33,312 nucleotides of DNA from an uncultured Candidatus Altimarinota bacterium (GCA_947311645.1 CAMZKZ010000042.1:1-33312), one strand, 5' to 3'; positions 18,194 to 27,138 are shown, numbered from the stretch's first letter. Program-made: numbers and translations. The notes: generated from the sequence alone by a model not told the origin.

Positions 18194-18730
18194 ATGAATA
18201 TATATGGGAAAATAGGGTTTGTTGTATGTACGACACTTATAGGAAGTCTGTTTGGGTTTCAAAAAAGTAATTCGGAAATCAGTACGGTAAATTATGAAAC
18301 GGTTCTCTTTGCTACAGTTTTAAGTAGTGATGCGGATTCAAGTGTAGAAGAAAAAGAAGCATCGTCTCATTTTTTTTCTGAAGCAATTTTAGGTTGGACA
18401 CTTTCTCCTTATTTTAAAGAAGAGGTAGGGTTTTCATTTTCGGGAAGAAAGCAAGAAAGAGGAAATATTATTTTTGAATTTACCTCGACTACAGAAGAAA
18501 AAGCTGATGAAAAAACACAGAAATTTATTACAACTTTGGCAGATAAACTTACAAAATATAACGAAAGAGCAGTAACACAATTTGATATTTTGCTTGATCC
18601 TGCATTTACAACTGTAAAAAACCCTCATAAAAGTTTTTGGACAATGGGAGGTGGGATTGCTGGATTTTTCTTTGGATTATTTCTTGTGGAAGTGTATATC
18701 TTTCTACGACAGAAAAAAGAAAAAAAATAG
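18194..18730 (+). CDS. Wzz-like two-helix membrane protein
   Basis: A 178-residue protein with an N-terminal hydrophobic segment (GKIGFVVCTTLIGSLFGF, residues 5-22), a soluble middle, and a C-terminal membrane helix (residues 149-171, GGGIAGFFFGLFLVEVYIFL) preceded by a proline-containing NPHKSFW segment and ending in basic residues. This helix-loop-helix layout is that of polysaccharide copolymerases (Wzz) that set glycan chain length, although the middle domain is short. Its position opposite a sugar-1-phosphate transferase supports a role in the same surface polymer. Family membership is inferred from topology and context, not from a diagnostic motif. The stop is only 3 bases from the end of the convergent csaB-like gene. 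Confidence 0.55.
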   Translation: MNIYGKIGFVVCTTLIGSLFGFQKSNSEISTVNYETVLFATVLSSDADSSVEEKEASSHFFSEAILGWTLSPYFKEEVGFSFSGRKQERGNIIFEFTSTTEEKADEKTQKFITTLADKLTKYNERAVTQFDILLDPAFTTVKNPHKSFWTMGGGIAGFFFGLFLVEVYIFLRQKKEKK

Positions 18731-18733
18731 TTG

Positions 18734-19834
18734 TTACTGTAGAATATCAGGAAAGAAGTTTTGTAGCTTCTTTTTTTGTACTGTTAAAAATTTATTATTT
18801 TGCTCTGTAAAGTTATATGCATTATGTGATTGAAGTATTTTGAGTCGTGTTTGAAAATTCTGTATGCTTTTTTTTGTTTTTTTTATCTGATGTGCATCAA
18901 TGATATTTTGAGGAAGTGATTCGCTCAGTAGATTTTTTACTTTATCTCGACATGAAATTGCGAGAAAATTTGTACTACATACCGATGCTAAAATATTGGC
19001 ATGGAGTCGTGAAGAGCATACAAAATGTGCAGAGGATATTTTAGAGAGTAACTGTTCTATATTTTCTGGGTAAAATACAGAAATATTTTTATGTCGTTCC
19101 GCAAATTTTTCATCGTGTGATTGATGAGACTGCATAACAATACATTCAAATGTATAGGTTTTAAGCGGGAATTGTTGCTGAAGGGCAGAAAGTATAATTT
19201 TTTCTTGTTCAATACTTATATCACCTTCACGCATTGCAAGAAGAATACATTTTTTTTTTGAAGTATGTGTAGGTGGTTCTAAAAAAAATGCAGCATCTGC
19301 AGTAGTATTTATTTTTGCACTGTGCACATGGTATGTGTTTTTAAGAATTTCTTCTGATTGTGTATCGCGTACTGTAAAAAATTTTACTTTTTTAAAAAGT
19401 TTTGTAGTTTTTTGAATAATTTTTTTATATTTCTTTGTATGAGAAGAAGGGTTTGAAAGGATTGAAAAAGAGGTTCCAAGGCTCAATACTTTTTTTTCAA
19501 AAAAGAGACAAATATCTAAGTAAAAATTCCACAAGGCCATAGCTTTTAGTGGTTTTGGTTGCCATAGTCCTCCTCCACCAATAATAATATAATCAGCATT
19601 TTTTATTTCTTTAATGGTTTGTATCCATTGAAATGAAAAAAAGCTTCGAATTCCAAATGGGGGAGGGGAAAGTGCCTTCACATTATGAAGTGTTTCTGTT
19701 TGTTGTGGTGCATGAGAAATAACGGTTACAGAAAAACGAGCTATGTTTATTTGTGATATAATACCAGATAAAATAGCTTCGTCTCCCCAGTTTGGAACAC
19801 CATAGTGCCCGAATATAACAATTTTTTTTCTCAT
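18734..19834 (-). CDS. Polysaccharide pyruvyl transferase (CsaB-like)
   Basis: A 366-residue member of the pyruvyl transferase family, which transfers a ketal pyruvate from phosphoenolpyruvate to a sugar of a cell-wall polymer. In many bacteria CsaB makes the pyruvylated polymer that SLH domains bind, anchoring the S-layer. Seen here: the N-terminal VIFGHYGVPNWGDEAIL, the YIIIGGGGLWQP loop, FFTVRDTQSEEILK, and the C-terminal VCSSRLHANILASVCSTNF with the conserved Arg-His. It is the last gene of a tight minus-strand run, 10 bases behind the flavodoxin-like gene. The terminator hairpin of the opposite gene lies inside its 3' end. Confidence 0.82.
   Translation of the reverse strand: MRKKIVIFGHYGVPNWGDEAILSGIISQINIARFSVTVISHAPQQTETLHNVKALSPPPFGIRSFFSFQWIQTIKEIKNADYIIIGGGGLWQPKPLKAMALWNFYLDICLFFEKKVLSLGTSFSILSNPSSHTKKYKKIIQKTTKLFKKVKFFTVRDTQSEEILKNTYHVHSAKINTTADAAFFLEPPTHTSKKKCILLAMREGDISIEQEKIILSALQQQFPLKTYTFECIVMQSHQSHDEKFAERHKNISVFYPENIEQLLSKISSAHFVCSSRLHANILASVCSTNFLAISCRDKVKNLLSESLPQNIIDAHQIKKTKKSIQNFQTRLKILQSHNAYNFTEQNNKFLTVQKKKLQNFFPDILQ
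18752..18777 (+). terminator. Terminator for the Wzz-like gene, inside csaB-like 3' end
   Basis: AAAGAAG (18752-18758) and CTTCTTT (18767-18773) form a hairpin followed by T residues, 21 bases after the plus-strand stop. It lies within the last codons of the convergent minus-strand gene. Confidence 0.65.
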
Positions 19835-19844
19835 TATTTATAAT

Positions 19845-20408
19845 TTAGTGTAGAGCTAATTTTGTTATTTTTTCTAAAATTTTATTTTTATCTTGTTCTG
19901 TTGTTTTTCCAATTGATCCAAAATCTAAAAAGTCTGTTGTTTTTACTCCACAAAATTTAAGAATATTTTTTGTAATAAGTTTTTTTATTGGAAATGGTGT
20001 AAACCAATATACCCATGAAGGAGCATCGTATGTTGTGATAATTTTTGCAGTTTTTCCCTTTAATAACGGAGTTGGTTTTCCTTTTTCATATGTAAATGCG
20101 AATCCAGCACCAAAGACATTATCAAAAAAATTTTTTAGAATTGCAGGCATGCTTCCCCACCAGAGTGGAAAGATGAACACTAATTCATCAGCATCAGCAA
20201 TTTTATTTTGTAATTTTTTTACTGTATCGGAAACTTTAATTTCTCGTATATTTTCAAAAGCAAGAAATGGAATAGCATATTCTTCATCATATAAATTGAT
20301 AATTTCAGATTGAAGGTCTGTATTGTTTTTTGTTCCATTGTATTGCGATGCAAGAGTGTGGACGAATCCTTTTGAGCTTGGTTGAGCTGTAAAAATAAGA
20401 GTTTTCAT
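19845..20408 (-). CDS. Flavodoxin-fold NAD(P)H oxidoreductase
   Basis: A 187-residue protein of the NAD(P)H quinone oxidoreductase/KefF-type flavodoxin family. The N-terminal strand and phosphate loop read LIFTAQPSSKGFVHTLA. The central FIFPLWWGSMPAILKNFFDN and VFGAGFAFTY are characteristic of FMN/FAD binding in this family, and KIITTYDAP follows. It probably carries out two-electron reduction of quinones or similar acceptors in the cytoplasm. It sits 28 bases behind the HTH gene and 10 bases ahead of the csaB-like gene. Confidence 0.88.
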   Translation of the reverse strand: MKTLIFTAQPSSKGFVHTLASQYNGTKNNTDLQSEIINLYDEEYAIPFLAFENIREIKVSDTVKKLQNKIADADELVFIFPLWWGSMPAILKNFFDNVFGAGFAFTYEKGKPTPLLKGKTAKIITTYDAPSWVYWFTPFPIKKLITKNILKFCGVKTTDFLDFGSIGKTTEQDKNKILEKITKLALH

Positions 20409-20436
20409 ATGTTTTATAAAATATGTATAGAGAGGG

Positions 20437-21030
20437 TTAGACTATATTTCCCATGATAAGAAAGAAGATAAACAATAAAAAAAGTAAGATGAGGGAGACA
20501 ATAAAAAATATACTTCTTCCACTTCGTGCTGTTTTAATATCTTCAAGAAGGAATGTTTTTTCTGCTTCTAGGGTTGCAATATTTTTTTCGAGCATTTGCT
20601 TTTCATTTTCTGCTTCAAGTACAGGAATTTTTGATTTTGATTCTGTTTCAAGTATTCCAAGTTGATAATGCATATGTCGTAACAATTCATCTTTTTTTTC
20701 AAGTTCTTGTTTTGCATCATCATATAATACTTTGTATTTATGTATTTCTTGTGCAAATTGATTCTGAAGTGCTATATCTGTGTTTGGTTCTGTGTATGGA
20801 GAGTCGTCTTCTGTATGCTTTGGTTTTGATTTCTTTCCAATTACTTGTGTTACACTTGGGTTTTTTTCATTTTTTATTACATCGAGTTCTGTAATAAGAA
20901 GGAGAACATGCCCATTTTCTCGGGTAATGGATAATTTCCCTTTGGCAACATATCTATCAAGTGTTCGAGTTGAAACACCAATATATTTTGCTGCATCAAT
21001 TCTATTTAAAAATGTGGTTTCGTCGTACAT
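20437..21030 (-). CDS. Membrane-anchored HTH protein with coiled coil
   Basis: This 197-residue protein combines three parts. Residues 8-45 form an excisionase/MerR-type helix-turn-helix (RIDAAKYIGVSTRTLDRYVA, then a GKL wing). Residues 88-165 are a Glu/Lys-rich predicted coiled coil. Residues 173-194 form a single C-terminal membrane helix (FFIVSLILLFLLFIFFLI) with almost nothing after it. DNA binding near the membrane is therefore likely, with the bulk in the cytoplasm. No family name could be given. It lies 39 bases behind purQ and ahead of the oxidoreductase and csaB-like genes, so it may belong to that transcript. Confidence 0.7.
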   Translation of the reverse strand: MYDETTFLNRIDAAKYIGVSTRTLDRYVAKGKLSITRENGHVLLLITELDVIKNEKNPSVTQVIGKKSKPKHTEDDSPYTEPNTDIALQNQFAQEIHKYKVLYDDAKQELEKKDELLRHMHYQLGILETESKSKIPVLEAENEKQMLEKNIATLEAEKTFLLEDIKTARSGRSIFFIVSLILLFLLFIFFLIMGNIV

Positions 21031-21069
21031 AATATCTTTTTTTAGGAGTAAAAAGTGCTTACAAATCTC

Positions 21070-22359
21070 TTAAAAAGTTTTAATTATATTTCCTACTCGT
21101 GAAGAAAAAAGAGGATGAGAAATATATTCCTCTTTTTTTGATTGAGGAACTTCCCAGCATACACCGTATTGTATAGATTTAAGAGGTATTTCTGGAAGTG
21201 TATGAGAAAGATGTTCGTGTTTTTCTTGTCCTTTAAAATCATCTTTTGCTTCTACTATAAAACAATTTTCTTCTGAGAATCGTGCTTCTGATAGAATAAA
21301 TTCATTAGTATTTGTCCAGTCGTACCATTTTCCATCGATTTTTGCGACTACCAATTGTTTATTTAAATTTACAAGTTCTCCAGAGGTAATGATTTTTGAA
21401 AGTGTTTGTATTTTTTCTTCGAGAGAAAGTGTTGCATCACAGTAAAATCCCCATTTTTCTCTTCTTTTAATATTTTCTTCATGAAGAGTATTTGCAAATG
21501 TTTTTTCTGTTTTATCTGTAATTTTTAATCGCACAAGTATCGTGAGTTCGGTTGGGTCAATTTGTTGAGGAATAATATCTGTGAAGTCCGTTACCGATAT
21601 TGTTTGGTTGTTCAATTCGGTAGTATTTTTATTTTGAAAATATTCCCAAAGCGATGCAAATACTGGGTTTCCATTTTCATTTCTTTCTGGATGAGGCATG
21701 AGTGCAACTACATTTCCTTTTGGATTACAAATTGCTGCTGCATTTTTAAAACTTCCATTTGGATTTGTTGGATAATGGTTATCTTCTTCACCTTTATCAT
21801 TTACATATGTAAATACAATAAGATTTTTTTCTGCTACCTCTTTTTCCATTTCAGGAGTAAGTGTAAATCGTCCTTCACCATGGGCAATAGGAATATGAAT
21901 ATTTTCTGAAAAATTTGAAAATGGTGTTTTTGTATTTACGGGTTTAAGTGTTCTATAAGAGTGGTAAAACCCTGTTCCAAGAATTTCTCCTTTTGCATTT
22001 GTTCGTTTGTTATCTAGTAATGCAATAGTTGGAATATTGTTAGAATCAGAAAGAATGAGCCCACTTTCTACAAGCATTTGTGCTCCATTACAAATTCCTA
22101 GAATTGGAGTATTGTTTTTTGCCATTTCTGTAAGTGTAGAAAAAATTGCTTCTTGGCTAGAGACAATACCACTTCTACCTCTGTCTTCAAAAGAAAATCC
22201 ACCAGGAAGTACAACCCCATCAAATGTTTGAAGTTCTTGTGGGTTTCTATTCCATAAAAATACTTCAGCTTGAAAACCTTGGTTTTGTAAGGCTCGTACT
22301 GTTTCTGTTTCGCAGTTATTTCCTGGAAATGTAAGTACTGCAATATTTGGTGTATTCAC
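21070..22359 (-). CDS. purQ: PurQ-like FGAM synthase glutaminase with C-terminal extension
   Basis: Residues 1-245 are a class I glutamine amidotransferase of the phosphoribosylformylglycinamidine synthase I type, supplying ammonia for purine synthesis. Seen: NIAVLTFPGNNCETET, VVLPGGFSFEDRGRSG, nucleophile C90 in LGICNGAQML, IAHGEGRF, and H223/E225 in MPHPERN. Free-standing PurQ is normally about 220-260 residues. Here a further 180 residues follow (250-429), containing two strand-helix-strand-like stretches (ELTILVRLKITDK, KQLVVAKIDGKWYDWT). This part might be a PurS-like or PurL-contacting domain, but that is not shown. No purL, purS or other purine gene is in the window. Confidence 0.82.
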   Translation of the reverse strand: MNTPNIAVLTFPGNNCETETVRALQNQGFQAEVFLWNRNPQELQTFDGVVLPGGFSFEDRGRSGIVSSQEAIFSTLTEMAKNNTPILGICNGAQMLVESGLILSDSNNIPTIALLDNKRTNAKGEILGTGFYHSYRTLKPVNTKTPFSNFSENIHIPIAHGEGRFTLTPEMEKEVAEKNLIVFTYVNDKGEEDNHYPTNPNGSFKNAAAICNPKGNVVALMPHPERNENGNPVFASLWEYFQNKNTTELNNQTISVTDFTDIIPQQIDPTELTILVRLKITDKTEKTFANTLHEENIKRREKWGFYCDATLSLEEKIQTLSKIITSGELVNLNKQLVVAKIDGKWYDWTNTNEFILSEARFSEENCFIVEAKDDFKGQEKHEHLSHTLPEIPLKSIQYGVCWEVPQSKKEEYISHPLFSSRVGNIIKTF

Positions 22360-22440
22360 AATGTGATAATAAAATAATGTAAGATTTTTGATATTTTTAT
22401 TTTATCATATATTTGGTGAAAATTCTAAACAATATATAAA

Positions 22441-22477
22441 AAAAAGCCTCGGAATATAAAATATTCTGAGGCTTTTT
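22441..22477 (-). terminator. Terminator of the clpB operon
   Basis: AAAAAGCCTC-GAATAT and ATATTC-GAGGCTTTTT pair over about 16 bp with one mismatch and a 3-base loop, ending in a T-run on the minus strand, 20 bases after the TM-helix protein gene. Confidence 0.9.
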
Positions 22478-22496
22478 ATAAAAAGTACTATAAAAA

Positions 22497-23273
22497 TTAT
22501 TTACAGATTTTGTTAATAATTTCTTTTGCTTTGTCTTGTCCTCCAAGACCAAAAGCAATACCACCAGCAATAGTAAGAACTCCAACAATTCCAGAGAATA
22601 GTGTTTGAATTAATTCTGCTGCAATGTTTAATTGGTTTAATACAGCCATTACTGTGAATACAAGTACTGCAATTTTTGCAATTTTCGCTACTGTTGTCGC
22701 AGTATCTGCAGATGCAAATAATGATGCAGAGTTTTGAATAAGGTTTTTAACAAAGTTTGCAATTGCAACTCCTGCAAGAAGAAGAATAACAGCAACAATT
22801 CCATCAGAGATAAGAAATGTAAGAATATCTTGCATAAGAGTTGAAAGTGCTGGTATTCCTAATACATTAATAGCTGCCATATATAATGCAACTTTCGCAA
22901 CAACTCCAATCACTCCTGCTACAGCAGTAGATGGTGAAATATCAATTCCAAATTCTTTTAATTGACCTGTTAATCCAACTTTTTCAAAAAGTGCATCGAC
23001 TCGTGCTTTTTCAAGAGCAATTTGTACAAATTTCAAAATTTTTGAAATAATCCATCCTCCTACGATGATGATAATAAGTGCAACCAATGCTGGTTTTACA
23101 AAAGTAAGAACTCCTCCTAGTGTAGAAAGAATATTGTCTACAATTCCTTGAGATGTGGCTATTGTAGAATCAGCAATTCCTTGCGTATTAATGTTAAGCA
23201 TAAATATAAAATGTAAAATAATAAATAACACAGTAATTATCTCATGTATTGTTATGAAGAGCAATTTCATCCC
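22497..23273 (-). CDS. MscS-like conserved TM-helix protein
   Basis: A 258-residue membrane protein with about five hydrophobic segments. It carries the repeated conserved TM-helix pattern seen in MscS-related channels: ALIIIIVGGWIISKILKF followed by an amphipathic linker ALEKARVDALFEKVG, and later a second copy ending in GGIAFGLGGQDKAKEIINKI. That last stretch resembles the MscS pore helix, but the protein ends directly after it, so the β domain of MscS is missing. The ATG at 23273 follows a G-rich stretch; an upstream TTG at 23324 would overlap clpB and is less likely. It lies 43 bases behind clpB, before a terminator. Confidence 0.7.
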   Translation of the reverse strand, partial: GMKLLFITIHEIITVLFIILHFIFMLNINTQGIADSTIATSQGIVDNILSTLGGVLTFVKPALVALIIIIVGGWIISKILKFVQIALEKARVDALFEKVGLTGQLKEFGIDISPSTAVAGVIGVVAKVALYMAAINVLGIPALSTLMQDILTFLISDGIVAVILLLAGVAIANFVKNLIQNSASLFASADTATTVAKIAKIAVLVFTVMAVLNQLNIAAELIQTLFSGIVGVLTIAGGIAFGLGGQDKAKEIINKICK

Positions 23274-23316
23274 CCTTGTTTTTTTATACTTGTATTGTTG
23301 TATAGTTGTTGGATAC

Positions 23317-25941
23317 TTATGCAATTTTTATTGCAGTTTTGTCGCTATTTACATCAATATAAACAGTTGCTTTTTCTGTTTCTTCATTACATTCTAAATT
23401 TCCTTCAATAAGTTTCATTGCAAGTTCATCGAGTAATTCGTTTTGAATTGCTCTTGCAAGTGGTCGTGCTCCAAATTCTTGGTCGTATCCTTTCTCTATT
23501 AAAAAGTTTTTTGCAGTATCAGAAATTTCAAAAAGAATATTTTGTTTTTCTAATTTTTTTGTAAGTGAAGACAAGTGGATATCTAAAATTTTTCTTACAT
23601 CATCTTTTGAAAGCTGATTAAATGTTACAATCTCATCTATTCTATTGATAAGTTCTGGTCGGAAAAAAGTTAATAATTCTTGTTGTATTTCTTTTCGAGA
23701 TTTTGCCTCTCCTTTGTCATTATTCATATCTGTTACAAGATTTGAAGTCATAACAATTATTGTATTTTTAAAATTTACAATTCGACCTTTACTGTCTGTT
23801 AAATGCCCTTCGTCTAATATTTGTAAAAAAAGTTTAAATACATCTGGGTGTGCTTTTTCTATTTCATCAAAAAGTAAAACAGAAAAAGGTTTTCTTCGTA
23901 CTTGTCCTGTTAATTGTCCTTCGTCATCGTGTCCAACATATCCAGGAGGAGATCCAATAAGTTTAGAAACACTATGACTTTCCATAAATTCAGACATGTC
24001 AAATCGAATCATTGCATGTTCATCTGAAAATAAAAATTCGGATAATGCTTTTGAAAGTTCTGTTTTTCCTACTCCCGTTGGTCCTAAAAATAAGAAGCTT
24101 GCAAGTGGTTTATTTTCATCACTCAGTCCAGAACGAGATCGTCGTACTGCATTTGCAACAGATTGTAGTGCATTTTCTTGCCCAATAACTCGCTCTCGTA
24201 AATGCGTTTCTAATTGTAATAATTTTTGTGTTTCTGTTTCTGTCATTTTTTCTGCAGGAATTCCTGTCCATCGTTCTAAAACTTCTGCAATTTCTTTTAC
24301 TGTTACTTCTTCTCGTAATAATTTATGTTCAGATGTATTTTCTCTATTTTCCGCTGTTTCATTTTTTCGTAATAATTCTTCAAGTGCTGGAATTTTATTA
24401 TATCGAATTTCTGCAACTTTTTGGAGTTCTCCATTTCGTTCGGCTACTTCGGCTTCTTGTCTGAGTGCATCAATATTTTTTTGAGCATTTCTAATTTCTA
24501 CGACAGAGGCTCTTTCTTTTTCCCATTGCATAGAAATTTCTTGAAACTCTTCTTTTAATTCAGAAAGAATTTTATTGATTTCATGTAATCGTTTTGCATT
24601 TTTACTCTGTGTAGTGTTTTTATTTTTTTTCTCATTTTTACTTTCTTGAAGAACTGCTTGTTTTTCAATTTCAAGCGTTCGTATTTTTCGCTCTAATATA
24701 TCTAAAATTTCTGGCTGACTTTCTATTTCCATTTTTAATGCAGAGGTAGCTTCATCCATTAAATCGATTGCTTTGTCTGGAAGTTTTCGGTCTGTTAAAT
24801 ATCGAGCAGAAAGTGTTGCAGATGCAATAACTGCTTCATCTGTAATTCGTACTCCGTGGTGGACTTCGTATTTTTCTTTAATTCCTCGTAAAATCGCAAT
24901 TGTATCTTCAATACTTGGTTCATCAACTTTTACTGGTTGAAATCGTCGCTCAAGAGCAGAATCTTTTTCAATGTATTTTCTGTATTCTGAAAGTGTTGTA
25001 GCACCAATTACACGAATTCTTCCACGAGCAAGAGCTGGTTTTAAAATATTTCCTGCATCCATGCTTCCTTCTGCACTTCCAGCTCCTACAATTGTATGTA
25101 ATTCGTCAATAAATAAGATGATTTCACTATTGGATTTTTTTGATTCTTCCAGTTCTTTTACGATAGATTTAAGCCGTTCTTCAAACTCTCCTCTGAATTT
25201 TGTTCCTGCGACTAAAGCTCCCATATCAAGTTCTAAAAGTTTGATATTTTTTAAATTATCAGGGACTTCGCCAGCAATAATTCGTCGTGCTAACCCTTCT
25301 GCAATTGCGGTTTTTCCCACTCCTGGGTCTCCCACTAAAACAGGGTTATTTTTTGTTCTTCTTGATAAAATTTGCATTGTTCGTCGAATTTCACTATCTC
25401 TTCCAATAATAGGATCTATATTTCCGCTTTCTGCTTCTGCTGTTAAATCTTTGCAGAATTTTTTTAATGCATCTCGTTTTGCTTCGGGGTTTGCATCGGT
25501 AACTTTTTCAGAACCTCTTATTTTTGTAAATATTTTGATAACTTCGTCTTTGTTGAAAAACTGTTCTACAATGCTTTTTGCAGAGTTTGTTGTTTCAAAA
25601 AATGCTAAAAATATATGTTCTACAGAAATAAAACTATCTCCCATAGTTTGCATATTTTCTTCTGCTTTTTCAAAAATACGCGTAAATTCAGAATCAAAAT
25701 TACGAGTAATATCGCCGGTAACGGTTGATTCTTGTTGTAATTTTGTAGAAATATTTTCAATAAATTGAAGTCTATCTATTTTGGTAATTTCGAGTAAATT
25801 TGGAATAACTGTATCGTTTTGATCAAGCAAAATTCGTAATACATGAATAGCTTTTACACTTGCATGAGAAAGTTCTTTCGCAAGGTTTTGTGCTTTTTGC
25901 ATGCTTTCAGCTACTCGTTGAGTAAATTTTTCTGGATTCAT
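23317..25941 (-). CDS. clpB: ATP-dependent chaperone ClpB
   Basis: ClpB is an 874-residue AAA+ disaggregase that threads aggregated proteins together with DnaK. The order is the standard one: N-domain (residues 1-145), first AAA+ module with GDPGVGKT (K210) and [14 protein letters not shown], a middle coiled-coil propeller (about 405-530) that distinguishes ClpB from ClpA/ClpC, and a second AAA+ module with GPTGVGKT (K626), [14 protein letters not shown] and [13 protein letters not shown]. Unusually, the coiled coil holds a Lys/Asn-rich stretch around residues 435-450. It is preceded by a CIRCE-like operator overlapping its promoter, which points to HrcA control and heat-shock induction. Confidence 0.97.
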   Translation of the reverse strand: MNPEKFTQRVAESMQKAQNLAKELSHASVKAIHVLRILLDQNDTVIPNLLEITKIDRLQFIENISTKLQQESTVTGDITRNFDSEFTRIFEKAEENMQTMGDSFISVEHIFLAFFETTNSAKSIVEQFFNKDEVIKIFTKIRGSEKVTDANPEAKRDALKKFCKDLTAEAESGNIDPIIGRDSEIRRTMQILSRRTKNNPVLVGDPGVGKTAIAEGLARRIIAGEVPDNLKNIKLLELDMGALVAGTKFRGEFEERLKSIVKELEESKKSNSEIILFIDELHTIVGAGSAEGSMDAGNILKPALARGRIRVIGATTLSEYRKYIEKDSALERRFQPVKVDEPSIEDTIAILRGIKEKYEVHHGVRITDEAVIASATLSARYLTDRKLPDKAIDLMDEATSALKMEIESQPEILDILERKIRTLEIEKQAVLQESKNEKKNKNTTQSKNAKRLHEINKILSELKEEFQEISMQWEKERASVVEIRNAQKNIDALRQEAEVAERNGELQKVAEIRYNKIPALEELLRKNETAENRENTSEHKLLREEVTVKEIAEVLERWTGIPAEKMTETETQKLLQLETHLRERVIGQENALQSVANAVRRSRSGLSDENKPLASFLFLGPTGVGKTELSKALSEFLFSDEHAMIRFDMSEFMESHSVSKLIGSPPGYVGHDDEGQLTGQVRRKPFSVLLFDEIEKAHPDVFKLFLQILDEGHLTDSKGRIVNFKNTIIVMTSNLVTDMNNDKGEAKSRKEIQQELLTFFRPELINRIDEIVTFNQLSKDDVRKILDIHLSSLTKKLEKQNILFEISDTAKNFLIEKGYDQEFGARPLARAIQNELLDELAMKLIEGNLECNEETEKATVYIDVNSDKTAIKIA

Positions 25942-25983
25942 AAAATATGTGGTTAAAATGTAATGTTTGTGTTGTCTTTCTTT

Positions 25984-26013
25984 ATATTACCAATTTTAGC
26001 AGTTGAATGTCAA
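25984..26013 (-). promoter_or_regulatory. clpB promoter
   Basis: On the minus strand a perfect TTGACA (26008-26013) and TAATAT (25984-25989) are 18 bases apart. The -10 ends 42 bases before the clpB ATG. The -35 lies inside the CIRCE-like inverted repeat. Confidence 0.75.
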
Positions 26014-26022
26014 GAGTGCTAA
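25996..26022 (-). promoter_or_regulatory. CIRCE-like HrcA operator of clpB
   Basis: On the minus strand TTAGCACTC, 9 spacer bases, then AACTGCTAA. The first half matches the CIRCE consensus (TTAGCACTC-N9-GAGTGCTAA) fully and the second half at 6 of 9 positions, with the required spacing. It covers the -35 box of clpB, as expected for repression by HrcA. hrcA itself is not in the window. Confidence 0.8.
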
Positions 26023-26082
26023 TTTTAAAAATATGTTACTCTGTTTTTGTTGAATATTTACTAGTTCTGTAACAAAAAAATT

Positions 26083-26607
26083 ATGAAAATTTATTGCTTT
26101 TTAGGAAATATTGGAAAAGAGTATGAAAAAACACGCCATAATGTTGGATTTTTATGTGGTGATTTTTTACGAGAAAAATTGAATTTTTCAGAGTGGAAAA
26201 AAGAAAAAAAGTTTTTTGGAGAAATTGCAGAGGGAATGGTAAATGGTGAAAAAACTCTTTTTCTTAAACCACATACCTATATGAATGCAAGTGGGAAAAG
26301 TTTGCTTGCGGTGCATCAGTTTTATAAAACAGAAATTTCTGATATTTGTGTGATATATGATGATAAAGATATGGTATTGGAAAAAATTCGATACCGGAAA
26401 AAAGGGTCGAGTGGAGGACAAAATGGAATAAAAAATATTATTTCTGTATTTGGAACAGATGAAATTTCACGAATAAAAATAGGTGTTGGAAACGAAAAAC
26501 AAGTCTATTTTAACGATACTGCAGATTTTGTATTATCAAAATTTTCAAGTGATGAGCTTTCTTTTTTAGAGACGGATATTTTTCCGCAAGTTTTTACACT
26601 GTTGTAA
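26083..26607 (+). CDS. pth: Peptidyl-tRNA hydrolase
   Basis: This enzyme frees tRNA from peptidyl-tRNAs that drop off the ribosome. At 174 residues it is slightly shorter than the usual 185-195 because of a short C-terminus. Catalytic and binding residues are at or next to their E. coli numbers: N9 in FLGNIG, H19 in TRHNVG, M67 and N68 in KPHTYMNASG, D93 in IYDDKDM, N114 in SSGGQNGIKNI. The usual His before N114 is Gln here, and the family's GGGxxGHNG loop reads GSSGGQNG. A TTGTTG-17-TAACAA pair ends 7 bases before the ATG, which could produce a nearly leaderless transcript. Confidence 0.93.
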   Translation: MKIYCFLGNIGKEYEKTRHNVGFLCGDFLREKLNFSEWKKEKKFFGEIAEGMVNGEKTLFLKPHTYMNASGKSLLAVHQFYKTEISDICVIYDDKDMVLEKIRYRKKGSSGGQNGIKNIISVFGTDEISRIKIGVGNEKQVYFNDTADFVLSKFSSDELSFLETDIFPQVFTLL

Positions 26608-26660
26608 ATTCTAAAAAAAATATAAACTCTTGATAGAACATATAATTTATCTCTTTTTTT

Positions 26661-27110
26661 ATGCGTAAAATTTTTATAGGAAATGATCATGCAGGTCCAG
26701 AATATGTAGATGCTATTATTGAATATTTACAATCTAAACAGTATGAAGTAGAACATGTTGGAAGTGTTGGAGGTACATCGGTGGATTATCCAGATTTTGG
26801 GGAAAAGTGCGGAAAGGCTGTTGCCGAAAGTAATGCACAAAATGAAAATTCTGCATTTGGAATTGTTATTTGTGGAACAGGGTTGGGGATTGGAATTGCT
26901 GCAAATAAAGTAAAAGGAATTCGATGTGCACACTGTGTAAGTCCATATTATGCAGAAATGGGAAGAAGTCATAACGATGCAAATATGATTTCTTTGGGTG
27001 CACGAGTTATTGATTTAGAAAATGCAAAAACGATTATTGATACATTTTTAGAAACAGAATTTGAAGGAGGTCGACATGAAAGACGAGTGAAAAAATTAGA
27101 TGTAATTTAA
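26661..27110 (+). CDS. rpiB: Ribose-5-phosphate isomerase B
   Basis: A 149-residue RpiB/LacAB-family sugar-phosphate isomerase, interconverting ribose 5-phosphate and ribulose 5-phosphate. The N-terminal FIGNDHAG carries the phosphate/substrate Asp and His. The catalytic Cys is in VICGTGLGIGIAANK, and RCAHCVSPYYAEMGRSHNDA and ISLGARVI complete the family pattern, with a C-terminal ETEFEGGRHERRV. Length is normal. A consensus TATAAT lies at 26641-26646, 14 bases before the ATG. It is 53 bases downstream of pth. Confidence 0.95.
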   Translation: MRKIFIGNDHAGPEYVDAIIEYLQSKQYEVEHVGSVGGTSVDYPDFGEKCGKAVAESNAQNENSAFGIVICGTGLGIGIAANKVKGIRCAHCVSPYYAEMGRSHNDANMISLGARVIDLENAKTIIDTFLETEFEGGRHERRVKKLDVI

Positions 27111-27138
27111 TAGGGTGAGTTTTTTTGAAAAAATAAAC

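Noticed and set aside
23274-23324. TTG-initiated extension of the MscS-like protein overlapping clpB
   Set aside because: The added residues are polar and lie in the clpB spacer; the ATG at 23273 directly follows a G-rich stretch and gives a normal membrane-protein start.
24971-25768. 265-codon open frame on the plus strand
   Set aside because: Antisense to the first AAA+ module of clpB, whose motifs are unmistakable; no independent signal.
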